Notes: generated by a model from the letters alone, not told the origin. A stretch of DNA of 64,000 nt from DATARN01 sp963851105 (GCA_963851105.1 CAWKNP010000003.1:124001-188000), one strand, 5' to 3'. Counted from the stretch's first letter, positions 51,085-60,182 are shown. Program-made: numbers and translations.

Positions 51085-52074
51085 GTGCACCTCGCTCTGA
51101 GTCATTTCTCGGTCTTGGCGGCCACCTTCACCTGGGACCCGTTCATCCGGGGCGTCGTCATCCTGGTCTTGTTCATCGTCCTGCTCCCGGGCAGCGTCTA
51201 CCTCGTTTTGTCCACCGATGTGGGCGCCCGGTTGGGATTCCTCCTGATGGCCGCCGGGATGTCGGGGATGCTCTGCCTGCTCGCCATCTTGTGGATCCCG
51301 TTGGCGTCGACGGCCGATGTGGGCCGCCCCAACTCGTGGAAGCCCCTCGAGGTGCTCACCGGCGACTACGCCAAACAGATCACGGTCAAGAGCGCCGCCA
51401 GCTTGCCGGTGGACAATCTGGCGTCCACCAAGCCGCCCACCAAGGACCTCAAGACCCGGCACTGGTACTGGCCGCTCCAAACCTGCAACGACAGCGGCTG
51501 GCACAAGATCGACCCCTCGCTGATCAACGACCCTGAATCCGAGGCCGACAAGGTTCTGGTGGCCAACACCTCGGCGTCGCTGGTCGGTCCTGCCCTTACC
51601 AGCCCCTTCAGCGCGGCGACCGATTACGTCTACGTCGACGGCTACCAGATCGGGCAGAACGGTGGCTGCCTGTTCGCCATCAGCCGCCACAAGATCTACA
51701 TGCCCCTGGCCCGAGGCGCCCACATCGTGGTCCTGCGGGTCAAGCCGACGCTGCCGGTCCTCAACCTTGGCGGCGCCCCGCCGCCGCCCCAGCCCGACCC
51801 GAACGGCGCCTACACCTACGTCGTCATGGAGCGGAACCTCGGGTCGGTGCGCCAGCCCCAGGCCCTGCTGGCCATCAGCATGGGCATCACGTTCCTCGTG
51901 ATCTGCTACATCCTCCACACCCGTGACAAGGAGAAGGAGCAGGCGGAGGCGGCGGCCGCCGGCGGCTCCGGTGGCGGCCCGGGCGGGGCCGGCGGCGCGG
52001 GCGGGCCGGGCGGCTCCGGCGGCCCGGGCGGTGCCACTCCTCCCGACCGGGACAAGGTCGGCGCCGGCGTCTAG
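51085..52074 (+). CDS. Unknown membrane protein of the b6/bc-type operon
   Basis: 329 aa from a GTG that immediately follows the diheme cytochrome stop. There are two N-terminal spans, an exported domain of about 190 residues (with three cysteines and WYWPLQTC), a third span near 275-292 and a Gly/Pro-rich cytoplasmic tail. I recognise no family or cofactor motif. Tight spacing implies a subunit of the same complex. The 3' end overlaps the converging remnant gene by 4 nt. Confidence 0.6.
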   Translation: MHLALSHFSVLAATFTWDPFIRGVVILVLFIVLLPGSVYLVLSTDVGARLGFLLMAAGMSGMLCLLAILWIPLASTADVGRPNSWKPLEVLTGDYAKQITVKSAASLPVDNLASTKPPTKDLKTRHWYWPLQTCNDSGWHKIDPSLINDPESEADKVLVANTSASLVGPALTSPFSAATDYVYVDGYQIGQNGGCLFAISRHKIYMPLARGAHIVVLRVKPTLPVLNLGGAPPPPQPDPNGAYTYVVMERNLGSVRQPQALLAISMGITFLVICYILHTRDKEKEQAEAAAAGGSGGGPGGAGGAGGPGGSGGPGGATPPDRDKVGAGV

Positions 52075-52373
52075 CCGATCCTCGCGGCCAGCGCAGTGAG
52101 GACCAGGCGGATCATCTCGTCGTGGCTGACAGCCGAGTTGGCGTCGAACATGAGCCAGCCCAACGCGGCCAGGCGGGCCCGCCGGTAGGCGTCGGCCCCC
52201 TTGGCGCCCAGGTGGTCATGGTCACGGGCGCCGTTGTACTCGAGGCCGACCTTGGGACCCCGCCAGGCGTAGTCGATGAGGACGATGCCGTCGGGCGTCT
52301 CTACCGGATAGTCGGGTGTGACTGTCGAGGGGTAGCGCGATTTCCGCTGTGTACACGACGGAAATCGCGTCAC
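52071..52373 (-). pseudogene. Remnant of a DUF559/Vsr-like endonuclease-fold gene
   Basis: 100 aa. IDYAWRGPKVGLEYNG followed by RARLAALGWLMF matches the C-terminal PD-(D/E)xK-like core of DUF559 proteins (usual form DLAWPDxxVGVEYDG). Full-length relatives are two to three times longer. The apparent GTG start lies in the right arm of the inverted repeat at 52329-52376, so the first 20 residues are probably not genuine. It is likely a truncated, non-functional piece between the bc-type and nuo operons. Confidence 0.55.
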
Positions 52374-52376
52374 CCC
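52329..52376. repeat. Inverted repeat with 18-bp arms between the bc-type and nuo operons
   Basis: Arms 52329-52346 and 52359-52376 pair with two mismatches (core GCGATTTCCG / CGGAAATCGC) around a 12-nt loop. It is followed by a C-rich run, not T. It could be a terminator, a regulatory hairpin or the end of a lost element; it lies 44 nt before nuoA. Confidence 0.65.
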
Positions 52377-52406
52377 CCCTCCCGACCCCCCTTAATGACG
52401 ACGCAC

Positions 52407-52412
52407 TAGGGT
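52407..52412 (+). promoter_or_regulatory. -10 box TAGGGT, 7 nt before nuoA
   Basis: TAGGGT, seven bases, then ATG 52420. It suggests that the nuo operon is transcribed as a leaderless mRNA; GTG 52411 is then not the start. Confidence 0.5.
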
Positions 52413-52419
52413 GAGCCGC

Positions 52420-52953
52420 ATGGAGCAGTACCTCCCCATTGTGGTCTTGATGGTGCTGGCCACCCTCTTCGCAGGGGTGTCGTTGGCCGCCTCACGCTTC
52501 CTCGGGCCGAAGCGCCCCACATCGGCCAAGTCGGCTCCCTACGAGTGCGGAATCCAGCCGACCCGCCAGCCGGCGCAGCGGTTTCCGGTGCGCTTTTACC
52601 TGGTCGCGATGATCTTCGTGATCTTCGACATCGAGATCATCTTCATCTACCCGTGGGCGGTCATGTACCACCAGCTCTCCACGTTCGGCCTGGCCGAGAT
52701 GGTTGCGTTCTCGATAGCCGTCCTGGTCGCCTTCTTGTACTTGATCTCGGGCGGTGCGCTCGACTGGGGCCCGGTCAAGCGGCTGGCGCCGGTCGAGGTG
52801 GTCGCCAACCGGTTCACCACCAGCGCCACCGTGCGACGGGTTCCTCGCCCCGAGGCCTTGCTGGCCGGGCTCGAGCCCATGGAAGGACTGGCGACCGGGG
52901 ACAACGCCGAGACCGATACGCCCGAGCGGGTCCCGGCGCCGGCGGGACACTGA
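52420..52953 (+). CDS. nuoA: NADH-quinone oxidoreductase subunit A
   Basis: 177 aa. Three membrane helices with YECGIQP and FVIFDIEIIFIYPWA are diagnostic of NuoA. The 55-residue C-terminal extension after the last helix is hydrophilic and longer than usual (E. coli NuoA is about 147 aa). It is first in the complex I operon. The stop is one base before the nuoB GTG. Confidence 0.95.
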   Translation: MEQYLPIVVLMVLATLFAGVSLAASRFLGPKRPTSAKSAPYECGIQPTRQPAQRFPVRFYLVAMIFVIFDIEIIFIYPWAVMYHQLSTFGLAEMVAFSIAVLVAFLYLISGGALDWGPVKRLAPVEVVANRFTTSATVRRVPRPEALLAGLEPMEGLATGDNAETDTPERVPAPAGH

Positions 52954-52954
52954 C

Positions 52955-53452
52955 GTGGGGCTCGAGGATCTCAACCACAATTTCCTGACGGGCCGGCTCG
53001 AGGACATGGTCCGGTGGGCCCGGCGGAGCTCCATGTGGCCGGCGACGTTCGGCTTGGCGTGCTGCGCCATCGAGATGATGTCCGCGGGCGCCGCCAACTT
53101 CGATCTTTCCCGCTTCGGCATGGAGGTCTTCCGGGCATCGCCCCGCCAAGCCGACCTGATGATCGTCGCCGGCCGGGTCAGCCAGAAGATGGCCCCCGTC
53201 CTGCGCAACGTCTACGACCAGATGATGGAACCCAAGTGGGTCATCTCGATGGGGGTGTGCGCCTCGACCGGGGGCATGTTCAACAACTACGCGATCGTCC
53301 AGGGCGTCGACCAGATCGTTCCCGTCGATGTGTACGCCCCGGGGTGCCCCCCCGGCCCCGAAACGCTCATCCACTCCATCATCACCTTGCACGAGAAGGT
53401 GCGTACCGGTGAGATCATGCGCCGGCCGGTCGCCGCCGGGGAGGCGTCATGA
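52955..53452 (+). CDS. nuoB: NADH-quinone oxidoreductase subunit B
   Basis: 165 aa from GTG 52955. The N2 [4Fe-4S] ligands are visible: GLACCAIEMM (two Cys), MGVCAS and APGCPPGPE. N2 is the last cluster before quinone and normally sits at the NuoB-NuoD interface. NuoD is missing from this operon. It overlaps nuoC by 4 nt. Confidence 0.96.
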   Translation: MGLEDLNHNFLTGRLEDMVRWARRSSMWPATFGLACCAIEMMSAGAANFDLSRFGMEVFRASPRQADLMIVAGRVSQKMAPVLRNVYDQMMEPKWVISMGVCASTGGMFNNYAIVQGVDQIVPVDVYAPGCPPGPETLIHSIITLHEKVRTGEIMRRPVAAGEAS

Positions 53453-53973
53453 CCGACGCCGCGGGGGCTGCCGAGGATGGCGCGGAGGTAGCCGAACCGG
53501 CGCCGGAGTTGCACAGTTGGCCGGTCGTCGAGTCCCATGGCCAGACGGTGGTGCACTGCACCCGGGACGGTTACCTCGAGCTGATGACCGCACTCAAGGC
53601 CGATTACGACATGTGTGCTGACGTGACGGCGGTCGACTACCTGGCGCATGGGGGCCGGACCCTCCCGCCGGCAATCCCGGCGGAACGCTTCGAGATCGTC
53701 GTCAACCTGGTCTCGGTGGCCACCCGCCGGCGAGTGCGCGTGCGGGCTCAGGTTGCCGAGTCCGATGCCGTCATTCCGACCTTGTTCTACCTTTGGCCCG
53801 GCTCCGAAGCGCCCGAGCGCGAGGTGTTCGACATGTTCGGCATCGGCTTCGATCGCCACCCCGACCTCACCAGGATCCTCATGCCCGAGGACTGGGAGGG
53901 CTACCCGCTGCGAAAGGACTATGCCGTCGGCCGAATTCCCGTCCAGTTCAAAGAAGCGCCCGCACCCCGCTGA
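53449..53973 (+). CDS. nuoC: NADH-quinone oxidoreductase subunit C
   Basis: 174 aa. FEIVVNLVSVATRRRVRVRA, YLWPGSEAPEREVFDMFGI and RILMPEDWEGYPLRKDY are the 30-kDa subunit signature. It is not fused to NuoD. The gene after it should be nuoD but is nuoE. ATG 53449 overlaps the nuoB stop. Confidence 0.95.
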   Translation: MTDAAGAAEDGAEVAEPAPELHSWPVVESHGQTVVHCTRDGYLELMTALKADYDMCADVTAVDYLAHGGRTLPPAIPAERFEIVVNLVSVATRRRVRVRAQVAESDAVIPTLFYLWPGSEAPEREVFDMFGIGFDRHPDLTRILMPEDWEGYPLRKDYAVGRIPVQFKEAPAPR

Positions 53974-54019
53974 GAGGGTTGGACCTGGACATGGCGATTC
54001 GGCAAGGATCACGCAACAA

Positions 54020-54892
54020 ATGGCACGGCTGACGCCCGAGAACACCCAACGAGCACGTGAGGTGATCGCGTTGTATCCGCAGCCGCGCTCGGCGCTCATC
54101 CCCGTGCTCCACATCGCCCAGGAACAGGACGGCTACCTGACGGGTGAGGCCATGGTCCATATCGGCGAACTGATCGGGCTCAACCCGGCCGAGGTGCGGG
54201 GCACCGCCACCTTCTACGACATGCTCTTCCTGGAGCCGATCGGCAAGTACCTGCTGTCGGTCTGCACCAACATCGCCTGCTTGCTCAACGGCGCCTACGA
54301 GCTTCTCGAGCACATCGAGCACAGCCTTGGCGTGAAGGCAGGCGGCACGACCCCCGACGGCGTGTTCACGGTCGAGGAAGTGGAATGCATCGCCCTGTGT
54401 GGCAATGCCCCCTGCCTCACCGCCAACTGGCGGTACTTCGGCGACGTGACCCCCGCCTCGTTCGACACACTGGTCGACGACCTCCGCATGGGTCGCCTGG
54501 CCGATGTCGTCCCGGCTCACGGGACCCTGTGCAAGGCTCGCCGCGCCGTCGGTCTTCCAGCCGCCGGCTTCACGGGTCCCGCTCCCGCCGCCCCTGCCCC
54601 CGCTCCCGCCGCCGCCCCGGCCGCCCCCGCCGCTCCGGCCTCCGCCGCCCCGGCCGCCGCCGCCCCGGCCGCGGCCCCGGCCCCGGCCTCCGCCCCGCCC
54701 CCCGGCGCCGCCGCGGCCGCCCCCAACGCCCCCACCCCCAAGGGACCTACGGTTTCCAGCGGCGCCCCCGACACCCAGGCGCCGGCGCCCAGCGAGCCCG
54801 CCCCGCCTGTCGCCCATCCCCACGGCTCCGAAGTCCCGGCCGACATGCCGGATCAGGCCCAGCCCCCGGCCCAGCCGCCCAAGCAATCATGA
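54020..54892 (+). CDS. nuoE: NADH-quinone oxidoreductase subunit E with long Ala/Pro tail
   Basis: 290 aa. The thioredoxin-like [2Fe-2S] domain has C-x4-C (CTNIAC) and C-x3-C (CIALC). ALIPVLHIAQEQDGYL and GTATFYDMLF confirm NuoE. The usual protein ends near residue 175; the remaining 115 residues are an Ala/Pro-rich tail. ATG 54020 has AAGGAT 9 nt upstream. It starts 46 nt after nuoC, where nuoD would be expected. The stop overlaps the nuoF ATG (ATGA). Confidence 0.93.
   Translation: MARLTPENTQRAREVIALYPQPRSALIPVLHIAQEQDGYLTGEAMVHIGELIGLNPAEVRGTATFYDMLFLEPIGKYLLSVCTNIACLLNGAYELLEHIEHSLGVKAGGTTPDGVFTVEEVECIALCGNAPCLTANWRYFGDVTPASFDTLVDDLRMGRLADVVPAHGTLCKARRAVGLPAAGFTGPAPAAPAPAPAAAPAAPAAPASAAPAAAAPAAAPAPASAPPPGAAAAAPNAPTPKGPTVSSGAPDTQAPAPSEPAPPVAHPHGSEVPADMPDQAQPPAQPPKQS
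54575..54735 (+). repeat. Ala/Pro-coding low-complexity stretch in nuoE
   Basis: A run of GCC/CCC/GCT-type codons encodes alternating Ala and Pro in the NuoE tail. It is slippage-prone sequence, but the frame stays open to the ATGA junction with nuoF. Confidence 0.8.
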
Positions 54893-56196
54893 CCGTCACC
54901 GACGCCCCCAAGATCGTCACCCGCCACCTCGAGACCCCCGAGAGCTGGACGCTGAAGGCATACACAAACGCTGACGGCTACCAGGGCCTGCGCAAGGCCC
55001 TGACGATGTCCCGGGAAGATGTCCACGAAGAGGTCAAGAAGGCCTCTCTCCTCGGCCGGGGTGGCGCCGGCTTCCCCGCCGGCCAGAAATGGGCCATGGT
55101 CCGCAAGGCCGACCCCGTGTACCTCGTCATCAACGGTGACGAGAGCGAGCCGGCCACCTTCAAGGACCACATGCTGATCGAGCAGGACCCTCACCAGATC
55201 ATCGAGGGCACCTTGATCACCGCCTATGTCATCGGCGCCGCCCAGGCGTTCATCTATATCCGCGGCGAGTTCGCCCTCGGCCTCGAGCGCATCACCCAGG
55301 CGCTCAACGAGGCCTATGACTACGGCGCCGTCGGCAAGGACATCTTCGGCAGTGGCTGGTCGGTCGACATCGTCATCCATCCCGGCGCCGGCGCCTACAT
55401 CTGCGGGGACGAAACCGGCCTGCTGGAAAGCCTGGAAGGCAAGCGCGGCTTCCCCCGGATCAAGCCCCCCTTCTTCCCGGCCGCCTTCGGCCTCTACCAG
55501 GCCCCGACGGTGGTCAACAACGTCGAAACCATGTCCAACATCCCCTGGGTCGTCATGAATGGCGGCGACGCCTTCAGCGCGTACGGCGACAACCGCTCCC
55601 GCGGCACCCGCATCTTCTCCGTCTCCGGGCACGTCAACAAGCCGGGCAACTACGAGGTGGAGATGGTCAAGACCACCTTCCGTGACCTCTTCTACGACCC
55701 CAAGTACGGCGCCGGTATCAGAGGCAACCAGCAGCTGAAAGCGTTTATCCCCGGCGGCGCCTCGTCCTACTGGTTCGGCCCCGACAAGCTCGACACGCCG
55801 CTCGACCAGGACGAGGTCGGCAAGCTCGGCACCATGCTCGGCTCCGGCTCGATCGTGGCCATGGACGAGTCCACGTGCATGGTCAAGGCGGCGTGGCGGC
55901 TGACCCACTTTTTCCACCGGGAGTCCTGCGGCCAGTGCACCCCCTGCCGGGAGGGCTCGGGCTGGCTCGAGAAAATCCTGCAGCGCATCGAGGCCGGCCA
56001 GGGCCGCGAGGCCGACATCGACCTGCTGCTCGATGCCTGCGACAACATCGCCCCCGGCCTCTCCTGGCCTCCCAAGCAGACCACGATCTGCCCGCTCGGC
56101 CCGTCGATCCCGAGCCCGATCGTCTCCGCCATCCGGATGTTCCGCGACGAATTCCTTGTCCACATCAAAGAAGGCGCCTGCCCCTATGGCTCCTAA
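54889..56196 (+). CDS. nuoF: NADH-quinone oxidoreductase subunit F
   Basis: 435 aa. The FMN/NADH site is GRGGAGFPAGQKW and GDESEPATFKD, and the N3 [4Fe-4S] site is ESCGQCTPCREG plus a distal Cys (TTICPLG). It oxidises NADH and passes electrons to NuoE/NuoG. A complete NADH-input module is therefore present. It overlaps nuoG by 11 nt. Confidence 0.97.
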   Translation: MTVTDAPKIVTRHLETPESWTLKAYTNADGYQGLRKALTMSREDVHEEVKKASLLGRGGAGFPAGQKWAMVRKADPVYLVINGDESEPATFKDHMLIEQDPHQIIEGTLITAYVIGAAQAFIYIRGEFALGLERITQALNEAYDYGAVGKDIFGSGWSVDIVIHPGAGAYICGDETGLLESLEGKRGFPRIKPPFFPAAFGLYQAPTVVNNVETMSNIPWVVMNGGDAFSAYGDNRSRGTRIFSVSGHVNKPGNYEVEMVKTTFRDLFYDPKYGAGIRGNQQLKAFIPGGASSYWFGPDKLDTPLDQDEVGKLGTMLGSGSIVAMDESTCMVKAAWRLTHFFHRESCGQCTPCREGSGWLEKILQRIEAGQGREADIDLLLDACDNIAPGLSWPPKQTTICPLGPSIPSPIVSAIRMFRDEFLVHIKEGACPYGS

Positions 56197-58978
56197 GCCA
56201 ACGCCCGAGAAGGTCACCATCACCCTCGACGGCAAGCAGGTTGAAGCCAACAAGGGCGAGATGATCATCGCAGCCGCAGAACGCGCCGGCGTCTACATCC
56301 CCCGCTTCTGTTACCACCCACGAATGAAGCCGGTCGGCATGTGCCGCATGTGCCTGGTCGAGGTCGTCGGCCCCCGGGGCCCCGCACTCACGCCGGCGTG
56401 CTTCGTGGGCGTCGCCGAGGGCCAGCAGGTCAACACGACGACGCCCGCGGTCAAGAAGGCCCAGGACGGGGTGCTCGAGTTCCTGCTCGTCAACCACCCA
56501 CTGGACTGCCCGGTGTGCGACAAGGGTGGCGAGTGCCCCCTCCAGGACCAGACCCTCACGTTCGGTCCCGGCGAGAGCCGCTTCGTCGAGGAGAAGCGCC
56601 ACTGGGAGAAGCCCATCGCCCTGTCCGAACTGGTGCTGCTCGACCGCGAGCGCTGCATCCAGTGCGCCCGGTGCACCCGCTTCGCGGCCGAGGTCGCGGG
56701 CGACGCCCAGATCGACTTCGCGGAGCGGGGCGACCTGGTCGAGGTGGCCACCTTCCCGGGCCAGCCGTTCACCTCGTACTTCAGCGGCAACACGGTGCAG
56801 ATCTGCCCGGTCGGCGCCCTGACCTCGGCGCCGTACCGCTTCAAGGCCCGGCCGTGGGACCTCGAGCAGGTCGAGAGCAGCTGCACGTCGTGTGCGGTCG
56901 GTTGCCGGGTGGCCGTCCAGTCGAGCGGCGACCGGGTGACCCGCTACCTGGGCATCGACTCCGAACCGCTCAACCAGAGCTGGCTGTGCGACAAGGGCCG
57001 CTTCGACTGGGAGGCGCTCAGTTCCGACGACCGCATCACCGCCCCGCTGGTCCGCAAAGGTGACGAGCTGGTCGAGGTCGGATGGACCGAGGCGCTCGAG
57101 GCGGTTGCCGCCGGGCTTAGCAAGGCTCGCGAGGTCCACGGCGGCGCCGCTGTCGGCATGATCGGCGGCGCCCGGCTGGCCAACGAGGACGCCTACGCCT
57201 GGTCCAAGCTGGCCCGCGCCGTGATCGGCACCGACAATGTCGACGCCCAGCTGGGCGATGGCCTCCCCGCCGACGTGGTCCTCGGGCTGCCCCGGGCCAC
57301 GATCGACCAGGCCTGCGAGGCTTCGGCGGTCATCCTCCTCGGCCCCGACCTCAAAGAGGAGCTGCCCGTCCTCTACCTGCGGCTGCGAAGCGCCGCCCTC
57401 GACGCCAAGCTCCCCATCATCGAGCTGGCCGAGCAGCACAGCGGGTTGTCCCGCTACGCCGCCGCCACTTTGTGTCACCGCCCCGGCGAGGCCCACGTTC
57501 TGGCCCGGGCCCTGCTGGCGGCCGACGACCCGACCATGGAAGTGGCCGGTGTGGCCGCGGCCGAGGTCGTAAAAACCCGGCAACTGCTGAAAGCAATCGG
57601 GGAAAAGGACGGGGCGGGCGCGACCTACGTCGTCGTCCTCGGTCGCCCGTCGCTGTCGTCGACCGCCGCTCCTCTGGCAGATGCTGCGGCCACGATGTTC
57701 CAGGCGTGGCCCGGCGTCCGCTTCCTCACCGCCCTGCGCCGGGGCAACGTGCACGGGGCCCTCGACATGGGCCTGGCCCCGGGGGTTTTCCCGGGCCGGG
57801 TGCGCCAGGGCGACGGCTGGGCGTGGTTCACCGAGGCGTGGGGTTCGGTGCCGGAAACCCCGGGAATGGACACCGCCCACATGCTGGCCGCGGCCGCCGA
57901 TGGCGCCATGGCCGGGTTGTTCCTGCTCGGCGCCGATCCCATCTCGGACTTCCCCGATCGGGCACTGGCCCGCCGGGGATTGCAGGGGGCGGGTTTCGTG
58001 GTGGCGGTCGATTGCTTTCTGACCGAGTCATCGAAGAAGGCCGACGTCATCCTGCCCGCGGCCACCTACGCCGAGCGCCCCGGCACCTTCACCAACATGG
58101 AGGGCCGCGTCCTGCGCCTGGGGCAGAAGGTCACCGCCCCCGGTGTCGCCTGGCCCGATTGGATGATCGCCTCGGAGCTGGCGTTCCGTATGGGTGGCGA
58201 TCTCGGCTTCGACCACCTCGATGGCATCTGGGACGAGATCGAGCGCCTCTCGCCGCTGCACGCCGGCGTGACGTCGCAGCTGCTGGCCAGCCGGCAGGCA
58301 AAGGACGGCGTGGTCGTGCCCCTCGGCCTCCAGGACCTGCCCGTGCCGGCCCCGCTCGACCCGATGGCCGAGCCCGGCATCATCGCAGCCGAGACCAACT
58401 GGGTTTCCACCATGGACGTCCCGGCCGCCGCCGCGCTGCCAGTGGGCGAGGTCGACGAGGGCCCGAGCGGCGATGTCGGGGGCACCGATCCCCTGGCTGG
58501 CGCCCCCGCGGCCGCCCCGAGCACGACCGACGGTGGCGTCGCGGTCGGCGCAGGTCCCAACGACGATGCCGTGCCGCTGGACACGCCGCCGGTGGCCCAG
58601 CGACCCTCGGTCATGCAGTTCCAGGCGCCGGCCACCCCGGCGCCGGTTCCGCCCATCGACTCCTATTCGCTGCGCCTCGTCGCGTCGCACCGCCTGTGGG
58701 ACGCCGGCGTCGGTGTCCAGCACTCGTCGCACCTGGCCGGGCTGGCGGCCGCGCCCGTCGTGCGGGCCAACCCATACGACCTCCACCGCCTCGGCCACGT
58801 CAGCGGGACGCGGGTGCGGGTCGTATCGGCCCGGGGCAGCCTGCTCCTCGAGGTGGCGGCCGACACCGGCGTTCCCCGGGGGTCGGTGGCGCTCGGGTTC
58901 AATCTGCCGGGGGAGAGCGCCGGCGACCTGATCGACGCCACCACCGCGGTCACCAACGTGCGGCTGGACAGCGTCTGA
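56186..58978 (+). CDS. nuoG: NADH-quinone oxidoreductase subunit G
   Basis: 930 aa. An N-terminal [2Fe-2S] ferredoxin domain (CYHPRMKPVGMCRMCLVEV) is followed by the His-ligated cluster (HPLDCPVCDKGGECPLQD), CIQCARCTRF and a further four-Cys site CTSCAVGCRV as in N7-containing NuoG. A molybdopterin-oxidoreductase-like domain extends to about residue 770. A Pro/Ala linker joins a C-terminal beta-barrel domain (about 840-930). ATG 56186 lies within the end of nuoF. Confidence 0.95.
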   Translation: MAPKPTPEKVTITLDGKQVEANKGEMIIAAAERAGVYIPRFCYHPRMKPVGMCRMCLVEVVGPRGPALTPACFVGVAEGQQVNTTTPAVKKAQDGVLEFLLVNHPLDCPVCDKGGECPLQDQTLTFGPGESRFVEEKRHWEKPIALSELVLLDRERCIQCARCTRFAAEVAGDAQIDFAERGDLVEVATFPGQPFTSYFSGNTVQICPVGALTSAPYRFKARPWDLEQVESSCTSCAVGCRVAVQSSGDRVTRYLGIDSEPLNQSWLCDKGRFDWEALSSDDRITAPLVRKGDELVEVGWTEALEAVAAGLSKAREVHGGAAVGMIGGARLANEDAYAWSKLARAVIGTDNVDAQLGDGLPADVVLGLPRATIDQACEASAVILLGPDLKEELPVLYLRLRSAALDAKLPIIELAEQHSGLSRYAAATLCHRPGEAHVLARALLAADDPTMEVAGVAAAEVVKTRQLLKAIGEKDGAGATYVVVLGRPSLSSTAAPLADAAATMFQAWPGVRFLTALRRGNVHGALDMGLAPGVFPGRVRQGDGWAWFTEAWGSVPETPGMDTAHMLAAAADGAMAGLFLLGADPISDFPDRALARRGLQGAGFVVAVDCFLTESSKKADVILPAATYAERPGTFTNMEGRVLRLGQKVTAPGVAWPDWMIASELAFRMGGDLGFDHLDGIWDEIERLSPLHAGVTSQLLASRQAKDGVVVPLGLQDLPVPAPLDPMAEPGIIAAETNWVSTMDVPAAAALPVGEVDEGPSGDVGGTDPLAGAPAAAPSTTDGGVAVGAGPNDDAVPLDTPPVAQRPSVMQFQAPATPAPVPPIDSYSLRLVASHRLWDAGVGVQHSSHLAGLAAAPVVRANPYDLHRLGHVSGTRVRVVSARGSLLLEVAADTGVPRGSVALGFNLPGESAGDLIDATTAVTNVRLDSV

Positions 58979-60180
58979 TGGGCGACCCGCTGCTCAACCA
59001 CGGCATCGACGTCGTCATCTTCCTGATCGTCTGCCTGAAGGCGGTGATCGTCTTCGCGGTGGTGCTGGTCTCGGTGCTCGCGATGGTGGTGTTCGAGCGC
59101 AAGGTCATCGGCCACATGCAGAACCGCATCGGGCCCAACCGGGCAGGACCTTACGGCCTGCTGCAGTCCCTCGCCGACGGCACCAAGCTGTTCTTCAAAG
59201 AAGCGCTGCTGCCCGGCAAGTCCGACAAGCGGATCTACCGCCTGGCGCCGTTCCTGGCGGTGGTGCCTGCCTTCTTGGTCTTCGCCATCGTGCCGATCGG
59301 CGGCACAGTCAGCATCTTCGGCCACCAGACGCGCCTGCAGCTGGCCGATCCCCCGTGGGGGATCCTCTTCATGCTGATGCTGTCGTCGATCGCGGTGTAC
59401 GGGGTGATGCTGGCCGGGTGGGCCTCGGGCTCCAAGTACCCGTTGCTCGGGGCGGTCCGGGCGTCGGCGCAGATGATCTCCTACGAGGCGGCCATGGGCC
59501 TGTCCATCGCCACCGTCGTGGTGCTGAGCGGGTCGCTGCGCACCAGCGTCATCGCGGGCCGCCAGTACGGCCTCTTGCACTTCCGCAACTTCACCGTCCC
59601 CCTGCCGGCATGGAACCTGTTCCGGTCCTGGGTGGTGCCGTTCGTCATCTTCATGATGGCGATCACCGCAGAGATGCACCGGCCGCCGTTCGACCTGGTC
59701 GAGGCGGAGGAGGAACTGGCCGGCGGTTTCAACACCGAGTACTCGTCGCTGGGTTTCGCCTTGTTCTACCTGGCGGAGTTCATGAACGTGGTCACCATGT
59801 CCGGTATCACCGTGACCCTCTTCCTCGGCGGCCCGATCGGGCCCCGGTTGTTCGGCAACAGCATCGGGCCGTTGTGGTTCCTGCTCAAGATCTTCTGCTT
59901 CCTGTTCACCTATGTGTGGTTGCGGGCCACCCTGCCCCGCTTCCGCTACGACCAGCTCATGGACCTCGGCTGGAAGCGCCTCATTCCCGCCGGTCTCGGC
60001 ATGCTGCTGTTCGTGGCCGCGGTGCGCACCGGCAGCCGGGGTTGGGTGATCGGTGTCCTGGCCGGCCTGGTGGTGGGCGCCACCTTGCTGCTGCGGGCGC
60101 TCAGCGTGGGGCAGCGGACCACGTTGATCGAAACGGCCATACCGCGCCCAGGGCCGGTTGCGACTGGAAAGGAGGCGTAG
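58978..60180 (+). CDS. nuoH: NADH-quinone oxidoreductase subunit H
   Basis: 400 aa and eight helices. MQNRIGPNRAGPYGLLQSLA, EMHRPPFDLVEAEEELAGGF and YSSLGFALFYLAEF are NuoH hallmarks forming the quinone-chamber roof and E-channel. Its ATG shares one base with the nuoG stop (TGATG). The extra 50 residues at the C-terminus are one more hydrophobic segment plus tail. Confidence 0.96.
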   Translation: MGDPLLNHGIDVVIFLIVCLKAVIVFAVVLVSVLAMVVFERKVIGHMQNRIGPNRAGPYGLLQSLADGTKLFFKEALLPGKSDKRIYRLAPFLAVVPAFLVFAIVPIGGTVSIFGHQTRLQLADPPWGILFMLMLSSIAVYGVMLAGWASGSKYPLLGAVRASAQMISYEAAMGLSIATVVVLSGSLRTSVIAGRQYGLLHFRNFTVPLPAWNLFRSWVVPFVIFMMAITAEMHRPPFDLVEAEEELAGGFNTEYSSLGFALFYLAEFMNVVTMSGITVTLFLGGPIGPRLFGNSIGPLWFLLKIFCFLFTYVWLRATLPRFRYDQLMDLGWKRLIPAGLGMLLFVAAVRTGSRGWVIGVLAGLVVGATLLLRALSVGQRTTLIETAIPRPGPVATGKEA

Positions 60181-60182
60181 CC

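Noticed and set aside
51957..52040. GGC/GGG-rich repeat considered as a regulatory or CRISPR-like element
   Set aside because: It encodes the Gly/Pro-rich tail of the membrane protein in frame; ordinary low-complexity coding.
54853..57880. Two long minus-strand frames antisense to nuoF and nuoG
   Set aside because: Shadows of well conserved complex I genes; no start signals or recognisable motifs.
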